Assembly (NCBI GenBank): GCA_041674345.1
Contig: JBAYVY010000088.1
Coordinates: 1-11,274 of the forward strand
Reading direction: 5' to 3'
From: JBAYVY01 sp041674345
Lineage (GTDB): Bacteria > Planctomycetota > Phycisphaerae > Phycisphaerales > Zrk34
DNA: 11,274 nt
Made by a program: the position numbers and the translations under genes. Below are positions 6,888-11,274 of this stretch, piece after piece. Position 1 is the stretch's first letter. Every line of letters starts with the position of its first letter. The notes beneath the pieces are model-generated. The model ran no database searches. It worked only from the letters and a program-made list of their open reading frames with translations, and was not told where the DNA came from.

Positions 6888-6978
6888 GCGAGCCGTGCCC
6901 TGGGCCGATGTCCGTGTCCGCCTCCCAGCCCGATTCATTTGCGTTATCATGTCCGTCCCGAACCCCGCCCCCCGCCCC

Positions 6979-7094
6979 CGGGAAGACCGCGGCTCGGAAG
7001 CCGCGGCTGAAACTCGAACCCCGAACCCGGAACCCGAACCCTCGGGAAGACCGCGGCTCGGAAGACCGCGGCTGAAACTCGAACCGCGAACCCC
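6979..7094. repeat. Two-copy GC-rich direct repeat with a 64-bp period
   Basis: Copy 1 (6979-7028) and copy 2 (7043-7094) are nearly identical. They differ by a 2-bp indel (GGAAGCC versus GGAAGACC) and a base change near the end. Each copy itself contains two GGAAG(A)CCGCGGCT words and ends in AACTCGAACC, and the spacer is built of GAACCC words. CCGCGG palindromes give strong local hairpins, for example AGCCGCGGCT at 6999-7008. The block fills most of the gap upstream of the tRNA-binding gene. A possible -10 (TATCAT, 6945-6950) would place the repeats in that gene's leader, but it has no clear -35. Confidence 0.85.
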
Positions 7095-7129
7095 AGCCCC
7101 CCAGGTTTGTTGAAGAAAGGAACCCTGCC

Positions 7130-7489
7130 ATGCCCGCGTTGAAAGCTGAAATTGTGTACGACGATTTTGCGAAGATGGATCTGCGTGTGGCGACGATCAC
7201 GGCGGCGGAAGCGCATCCGAACGCGGATCGTTTGTTGAAGTTGCGGTTGGATGTCGGGGAGCTGGGGCCGCGACAGATTTGTGCCGGTGTGCGGGCGTAC
7301 TACGGCGACCCGGCGGCGCTGATCGGGCGGCAGATCATCATTGTGGCGAACCTCGCGCCGCGCGCGATCCGGGGTGAAACGAGCAACGGCATGTTGCTGG
7401 CCGCCAGCGCGACCGAGGGGGAAACGGTGAAGGATGTGGTGTTGCTGATGCCCGACAAGCCCGTGCCGGCGGGATCGACGGTGGGATGA
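7130..7489 (+). CDS. Stand-alone tRNA-binding domain protein (MetRS C-terminal / CsaA-like)
   Basis: A 119-residue protein that is essentially one OB-fold tRNA-binding domain. The pattern is YDDFAKMDLRVATI, then HPNADRLLKLRLDVG, RQICAGVRAYY, IIIVANLAPRAIRG and ETSNGMLLAAS. This is closer to the C-terminal dimerisation and tRNA-binding domain of methionyl-tRNA synthetase than to CsaA. It may serve as a separate MetRS beta-like subunit binding tRNA in trans, or be a general tRNA-binding chaperone. This is inferred from the family, and no synthetase gene lies next to it here. ATG 7130 is supported by GAAAGGA at 7115-7121, 8 nt upstream. The gene is a single transcription unit, with a 64-bp-period repeat before it and a long inverted repeat after it where it meets the foldase gene. 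Confidence 0.9.
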   Translation: MPALKAEIVYDDFAKMDLRVATITAAEAHPNADRLLKLRLDVGELGPRQICAGVRAYYGDPAALIGRQIIIVANLAPRAIRGETSNGMLLAASATEGETVKDVVLLMPDKPVPAGSTVG

Positions 7490-7491
7490 GA

Positions 7492-7612
7492 AGAAAACTC
7501 CACAGACCAATGACGAATGACCAAAGAAGTTTCAATGTTCAATGAACAATGCCCATTGGTTGTTGGTGATTGGATTCTATTTGGTTATTCGTCATTGGTT
7601 TTTGGGAGTTTC
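7492..7612. terminator. Long inverted repeat between convergent genes, candidate bidirectional terminator
   Basis: The left arm (7492-7525) carries GACCAATGACGAATGACC. The right arm (7580-7612) carries its near-perfect complement, GGTTATTCGTCATTGGT, with pairing extending into GAAAACTCC/GGGAGTTTC outside. On the + strand the right arm runs into TTTTT (7599-7603). On the - strand the left arm is followed by TTTT (complement of 7494-7497). The loop holds more CAATG/CATTG words. The right arm overlaps the last codons of the foldase gene, so the final residues of that protein (PKNQ) come from the repeat. Confidence 0.5.
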
Positions 7613-9688
7613 TTGGTCTTTGTCGGATTTTTCGCGTTCGGGGGTGGAGTATCCGACTCTGGTGGCGAGGGTTTGGTAGTCGAAGGGGTCGAAGGCGGAT
7701 TGCTGCTGCATGACTTCAAAGTGTTGGTTGAGGGCCAGTCGCAGCGCCAGAATGTCGCGCTGGTTGTCGAAGGCCTGTTGGGTGAGTGGGCGATATTCGG
7801 TGATCTGGACGATGTAGAGGGCGAGTTTCTGATCGACGGGGATGGCGGCGACGCGGTCGGGGGGCGCGAGGGCGTCGAGTTCGCCGGAGGCCTGCATGGG
7901 TTGGGCGAGTTTGAAGCATTGATCGACGAACTGTTCGTTGGGGCCGATGCCGGTCAGATTGGGAACGAGCAGGTTGTAGGGTGGCTGGTTGGTGAGGTCA
8001 CGCCGGCTGAAGGGCTTGAGGGATTCGACCTTGACCTCTTTGCCGAGCGATTGGGCGAACTTGTCGAGGCCGGCGGATTTGGCGGCATTGAGGAAGGACC
8101 AGGATTGTTCCTGAAGCGCGCCGTAGGCCTTGAGGAGTTTGACATCGCGGACGACCTGATCGCGGACCTCATGGAGGGCGGCGGGGGCGTGTTCGGGCTG
8201 GGCGTCGAGGACGCGGAGGATGTAGATGGTTCCGGCGATGTCCTGAACGGGCTTGGAGGGCACGGCGACCTGGAGACGCAGGGGCAGCAGTTCATGGTCA
8301 GGCCGGGGATGCAGTTCGTAAGTGGAGGACAGGTAGTAGGCGGCGGGGTAGGCGCGACGGTTGCCGCCGGAGCCGGTGCTGAGGATGGACTGTCCGATGC
8401 CGGGCTTGTCGGCAAGGGTGGTCAGGGGGAGCCAGTCTTTTTCATCGCGGACGACATCGCATTGGATGCCGGTGTCTTGTTGGACTTGCTGTGCGATGGA
8501 GGCGAGGTCGATGACGTCGGCCCCGGCGGTCCCCGGTGGGACGGCGCGGTAGCCGGTCTGGTTATCGAGGGGCCAGGTGCGGATGGCGGCGTTGAGGGCG
8601 GCTTCAATGGACTTGACGGCTTCGTCCTGTTTGGCCAGGGCCTTTTGATGGGTGAGTTTTTCGATGATGTCTTCGCGGACGTCGCGGTAGGGTTTGGGGG
8701 TTTTCGACACCGGGGCGGATGAATCCGCCCCGCCGGCGGGTTTGTCTTCGGAATCGGGGAAGAATTCGTAGGGGTGCTGGAGGTAGTAGCGGTTGGCTTC
8801 GATCTCATCGACGCGGACGACTTGCTTGGCGCGTTCGAGCGGGACGGCGATGTATTCGAGTTTCACGCGGGGAGGCAGGCGATAACCAAAACCATACTGC
8901 CCGCCCCCGCCCCCGTCTCCGGAACCGCCCGGGGGGACATTTTTGCTGAGATTGAAGCGTTCTTCGAGTTCGGCTTCGGTGGGTTCGGGGATTTGGCTGA
9001 GCAGGCGGGAGGCGGGGATGGCGACGTAGTTGACGGCGATCTGCGACTGGATGTCGCGCGCGAAATGCAGGAGGGCCGGTTCGCTGAGTCGGGTGGTGAA
9101 GGTGGTGCCGCGCGGACCGGGGATGACGGCCTGGCCGTAGGCGAGCTGGCGAAGACGCAGGGTCATCTGCCAGTGGCTCAGGGCCTGGTAGATGAACGGG
9201 TCATCGACGCCGAGGTTGCGTTTGACGGCGGCGACCTCGGCGGCGGTGATGTCCCAGGTCTGGAGAATTTGACGGGATTCGGAGCGGCTGGCGTAGAGGC
9301 CCTGTTGCTCGGCTTCGTGGAGCATCATCAGCCAGACCAGGCCGGAGTCATTGCCGGACGGAATGTTTTGCGCGACGCTGCCCAGTTGTTGAATTCGCTG
9401 TTGGAGCAGGTAGCCCTGCATGGCGTCTTTTTGGGGATCGAGCGCCCGCAACTGTTGCATCAGGGAAGCGTATCGGGCTTCGACGAGGGCGCGCACGGTG
9501 GCGATTTCCATGTTGGCGGTTCGCACCTGGGCCATGCGGACGTCTTTGCCGGCGAGATTGCCGACGACCTGATTGCTGTCCCGGCCCATCTGATTGGTGG
9601 CTTGCGGGATCAGGAAGATCACCATGAGGACCGACCCGCCGACGGCCAGGAGGATTTTGTTGTATTTACGGAAAAAAGCGAATGACAT
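7592..9688 (-). CDS. Membrane-anchored PpiD/SurA-like periplasmic protein without a recognisable parvulin domain
   Basis: A 698-residue protein. A short basic N-terminus and one hydrophobic segment (residues about 11-28, ILLAVGGSVLMVIFLIP) give a single inner-membrane anchor with the rest outside the cytoplasm. The helical first third with an early NQVVGNLAGKDVRMAQV resembles the N-terminal chaperone region of SurA/PpiD. KLEYIAVPLERAKQVVRVDE and KPYRDVREDIIEKLTHQKAL resemble the segments that flank the parvulin domain in PpiD. I could not find the parvulin motif itself. A glycine-rich insert (residues about 251-268) and a Gln-rich C-terminus are unusual. ATG 9688 is chosen because AGGGAG lies 10 nt upstream and a TATACT box stands about 47 nt upstream. 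The in-frame extension to 9904 runs through repeats. It probably has a role in envelope protein folding, by family resemblance only. Confidence 0.75.
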   Translation of the reverse strand: MSFAFFRKYNKILLAVGGSVLMVIFLIPQATNQMGRDSNQVVGNLAGKDVRMAQVRTANMEIATVRALVEARYASLMQQLRALDPQKDAMQGYLLQQRIQQLGSVAQNIPSGNDSGLVWLMMLHEAEQQGLYASRSESRQILQTWDITAAEVAAVKRNLGVDDPFIYQALSHWQMTLRLRQLAYGQAVIPGPRGTTFTTRLSEPALLHFARDIQSQIAVNYVAIPASRLLSQIPEPTEAELEERFNLSKNVPPGGSGDGGGGGQYGFGYRLPPRVKLEYIAVPLERAKQVVRVDEIEANRYYLQHPYEFFPDSEDKPAGGADSSAPVSKTPKPYRDVREDIIEKLTHQKALAKQDEAVKSIEAALNAAIRTWPLDNQTGYRAVPPGTAGADVIDLASIAQQVQQDTGIQCDVVRDEKDWLPLTTLADKPGIGQSILSTGSGGNRRAYPAAYYLSSTYELHPRPDHELLPLRLQVAVPSKPVQDIAGTIYILRVLDAQPEHAPAALHEVRDQVVRDVKLLKAYGALQEQSWSFLNAAKSAGLDKFAQSLGKEVKVESLKPFSRRDLTNQPPYNLLVPNLTGIGPNEQFVDQCFKLAQPMQASGELDALAPPDRVAAIPVDQKLALYIVQITEYRPLTQQAFDNQRDILALRLALNQHFEVMQQQSAFDPFDYQTLATRVGYSTPEREKSDKDQETPKNQ

Positions 9689-9734
9689 ATCGAGGCGACT
9701 CCCTGTAGAGGATGCGACGGTCACGAAACCGAAC

Positions 9735-9763
9735 AGTATAAACGGCGGAAAGCCGGGCGTACA
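9735..9763 (-). promoter_or_regulatory. Promoter of the PpiD-like gene
   Basis: On the minus strand TATACT (9740-9735) is a near-consensus -10 box. At exactly 17 bp spacing lies TGTACG (9763-9758), a three-of-six match to TTGACA. The implied start would give a leader of about 40 nt containing AGGGAG. It lies between the gene and the inverted word array at 9789-9921, so the array would be outside the transcript made from here. Confidence 0.5.
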
Positions 9764-9788
9764 GGGAAGGGGAGTATTGTGTGGGAGT

Positions 9789-9921
9789 ATTGGGTGATTG
9801 GGTGATGTGGTGATTGGGTGAAGTCTGATTGGGTGAAGCAGGCAGAGCCGCTGACTACGGCACGCCGCTGGTCGGGCTTGCCTCTTCGCCTTCACTTCAC
9901 CCAATCACCCAATCACCCAAT
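9789..9921. repeat. Inverted array of the octamer ATTGGGTG
   Basis: The left side has ATTGGGTG at 9789-9796, 9797-9804, 9813-9820 and 9828-9835, with a degenerate ATGTGGTG at 9805-9812. The right side has three exact tandem complements CACCCAAT at 9898-9905, 9906-9913 and 9914-9921. GAAG/CTTC extend the pairing inward. About 60 bp of non-repetitive sequence forms the centre. The array fills the gap between the STN-protein stop (9927) and the promoter of the PpiD-like gene, and may end or separate the two transcripts. Confidence 0.85.
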
Positions 9922-9926
9922 CGCCC

Positions 9927-10895
9927 TCAATACGCCGGTCGGACGCCGGCCACGCCGTTGGACCCGCCGAACACGGCGCGGCGGTGGTAGGGCTGGGCGT
10001 AATAGGCCGAGTCGTTGGTGTGATAAAGGGAGGTCACGGTGTCGGTCGATGCGCGAACGCCGGCCACGCCGGAGGAGGAGGTGTGGTTGTAGCCGCGATG
10101 GATGGGGCCTGGCGGGTAGGTGTTGACGCTGTCGCTGTTCCAGTTGGGCGGCAGGGAGTAGGTCATCGAATTGACGGTCAGGTCGATGGAATCGGGGATG
10201 CCGATGCGTTCATGGACATATTGCGGCGCGGTGACGATGAGCCGGCCCTCGTAGTATCGGATCGAACTGTTGCCGCCTTTGACATCCCAGACGTCGGGAT
10301 AGATCGTTCGCTGGATGGAGTCGATGAGCATCTCGGCGCGTTGCGATCGGGTGGTCGGCTGCTCTTCTTCGATTTCGGTGGATTTGGCGAAGATGGACGA
10401 GGAGTTGTTTTTCTGATCGCCCAGTATCCGCGTCAGGTCCATGCTGGGGGCTTTGAAGTTGGGCACGCTGTGGATCAGATCCCCGATGGTGTAAATCTTC
10501 ACGGACAGATCGTTGTTGGCGTGCTGCCGGGTGCGGATGCGGATGTATTGCCTGCTGACCTCGGCCAGCACGTCGTTGCTGTCGAAGATTTGCGTCATCA
10601 GCAGCTTCAGCACGGTGCGAGCGCTGACCTCGCGGAGTTGAAGGACGACCAGCGATTGGGGGTCGTGGCCCTCGGCGGATAGTTCTTTCCATGAGACGAC
10701 GAGATTGACGCCCGACGCCTGCGCCCACCACGCCAGCGCATCGACCGCCGGGACGCCCCGCAGATCGACGCGGCGCATCGGCTGGTTCAGCCCCGCGGGT
10801 GAGCCGTCGAGTATGACGAACGACTGCGCCGGCGCATGGGCAACGCACAGAACCACCGCCAGGCCGCCGACGATCCAGGTCAGATGTTCCCGCAT
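9927..10895 (-). CDS. Exported STN-domain protein, secretin-like N-terminus without secretin channel
   Basis: A 322-residue exported protein. A signal peptide covers residues 1-23, with a hydrophobic core IVGGLAVVLCVA and a likely APA|QS cleavage. Next is an STN-like domain (about residues 40-115), seen in VDLRGVPAVDALAWWAQASG, VNLVVSW and VSARTVLKLLM. A region with VKIYTIGDLIHSVPNF and a block on the plan L-I-D-x-I-x-x-T-I-x-P-D-x-W follows, ending in GGNSSIRYYEGRLIVTAP. These are typical of planctomycete proteins often labelled as secretin/GspD-like. The secretin beta-barrel is absent, as the protein ends in a Tyr/Pro/Ser/Gly-rich tail. GVAGVR occurs twice in that tail. ATG 10895 is supported by GGAG 8 nt upstream. 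The gene lies upstream of, and in the same direction as, the PpiD-like gene. The exact role is unknown, and periplasmic localisation is a fair inference. Confidence 0.75.
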   Translation of the reverse strand: MREHLTWIVGGLAVVLCVAHAPAQSFVILDGSPAGLNQPMRRVDLRGVPAVDALAWWAQASGVNLVVSWKELSAEGHDPQSLVVLQLREVSARTVLKLLMTQIFDSNDVLAEVSRQYIRIRTRQHANNDLSVKIYTIGDLIHSVPNFKAPSMDLTRILGDQKNNSSSIFAKSTEIEEEQPTTRSQRAEMLIDSIQRTIYPDVWDVKGGNSSIRYYEGRLIVTAPQYVHERIGIPDSIDLTVNSMTYSLPPNWNSDSVNTYPPGPIHRGYNHTSSSGVAGVRASTDTVTSLYHTNDSAYYAQPYHRRAVFGGSNGVAGVRPAY

Positions 10896-11274
10896 GGCTG
10901 TATCTCCGGAAAGAGGGTTTCTAACAGCATAGACGTCGGCTGAATCGGACTATCCGCCAACCCCCTGAAAAAAATAACACGAAATCGGACGCGGCGGCAC
11001 CCGTCACATTCATCACCCGTCATCCACCGCCGCCGGCGGTGCGCGATCTCGCAATCAACATATGTGCTCATCCCCTTTTATTCGCCCTCCCCCATTGCCC
11101 GCCCGCGATTCACACATTCCCGCAAAACCGTACCTGTCCCGCTTTCTTTTCCATGCACAACCACTCTCCGCGCACAATCCTGGCAACGCTCCAATGATGG
11201 GGATGGGTTGATTCAACCTCGTTTTCAACGCATTTTCGCGGATTCCCGGCGACTCCCGGATTTTCCGCGACATC
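10896..11274. other. Terminal gene-free region with small dyads
   Basis: No coding sequence here is convincing. A weak -10-like TATGCT on the minus strand (10931-10926) may serve the STN-protein gene, but no -35 is seen at normal spacing. CACCCGTCA is repeated at 10998-11006 and 11014-11022. CACCGCC/GGCGGTG forms a tight hairpin at 11025-11041. TCGCGGA/TCCGCGA pair at 11236-11242 and 11264-11270. None has the T-run of an intrinsic terminator. Minus-strand open frames of 63 and 72 residues here lack a ribosome binding site or recognisable motifs. Confidence 0.6.

Noticed and set aside
7517..8722. 401-residue + strand open frame opposite the PpiD-like gene
   Set aside because: Its Gly/Val/Asp-rich translation is the antisense of a high-GC gene. 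The opposite strand has a promoter, ribosome binding site, membrane anchor and family-like segments.
9689..9904. N-terminal extension of the PpiD-like protein by 72 residues
   Set aside because: It would translate the ATTGGGTG array and run across a good promoter, and it places about 70 Pro/His-rich residues before a normal membrane anchor. ATG 9688 has a proper ribosome binding site.
9789..9921. CRISPR array
   Set aside because: Units are 8 bp, mostly without spacers, and the second half is in reverse orientation. No cas gene is present.
11055..11273. 72-residue minus-strand open frame at the right edge
   Set aside because: It has no recognisable motif, no signal of coding bias I could judge, and no convincing ribosome binding site.

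Overview
The window is a GC-rich bacterial chromosomal segment with little that is clearly foreign. The gene set points to the PVC group, most likely a planctomycete of the Phycisphaerae type. The indicators are a DUF6785/DUF6784 membrane protein, a short exported STN-domain protein without a secretin channel, a PpiD/SurA-like foldase lacking a parvulin domain, and a -10 like TACAAT. This placement comes from family resemblance, not from any marker gene.

Layout, left to right. The 3' end of a DUF1015-family gene (1-174, +) is followed by about 440 bp without a gene, rich in inverted repeats. Then come three + strand genes: a large DUF6785/DUF6784 membrane protein (TTG start, 615-3242), an aldo/keto reductase (3313-4257) and the A/G-specific adenine glycosylase mutY (4242-5426, GTG start overlapping the previous stop). 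Converging on mutY, with a 53-bp tail-to-tail overlap, is a - strand pair: a YggU/DUF167 protein (5374-5679) and an M20 metallo-amidohydrolase (5669-6874). These two overlap each other by 11 bp and probably share one transcript. A divergent gap of about 255 bp carries a 64-bp-period GC-rich direct repeat in front of a stand-alone MetRS-C-like tRNA-binding protein (7130-7489, +). This gene converges on a - strand cell-envelope pair: a membrane-anchored PpiD/SurA-like protein (7592-9688) and, upstream of it, an exported STN-domain protein (9927-10895). The last about 380 bp hold no gene I can support.

The genes do not form one obvious pathway. They read as housekeeping and envelope genes in small transcription units. 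The most noticeable signal is in the gaps. Several contain short words of 7-9 bp repeated in tandem on one side and reverse-complemented on the other: CGATGAG/CTCATCG at 262-410, CCAATGACGAATGACC-type words at 7492-7612, and ATTGGGTG/CACCCAAT at 9789-9921. Similar low-complexity words occur inside mutY (AGGGACGA, CCCCCGGAA) and upstream of the tRNA-binding gene. The leader of the membrane-protein gene also has competing inverted octamers ending next to its likely ribosome binding site. I do not see a clear, previously undescribed multi-gene system such as defence, CRISPR, toxin-antitoxin or a biosynthetic cluster.
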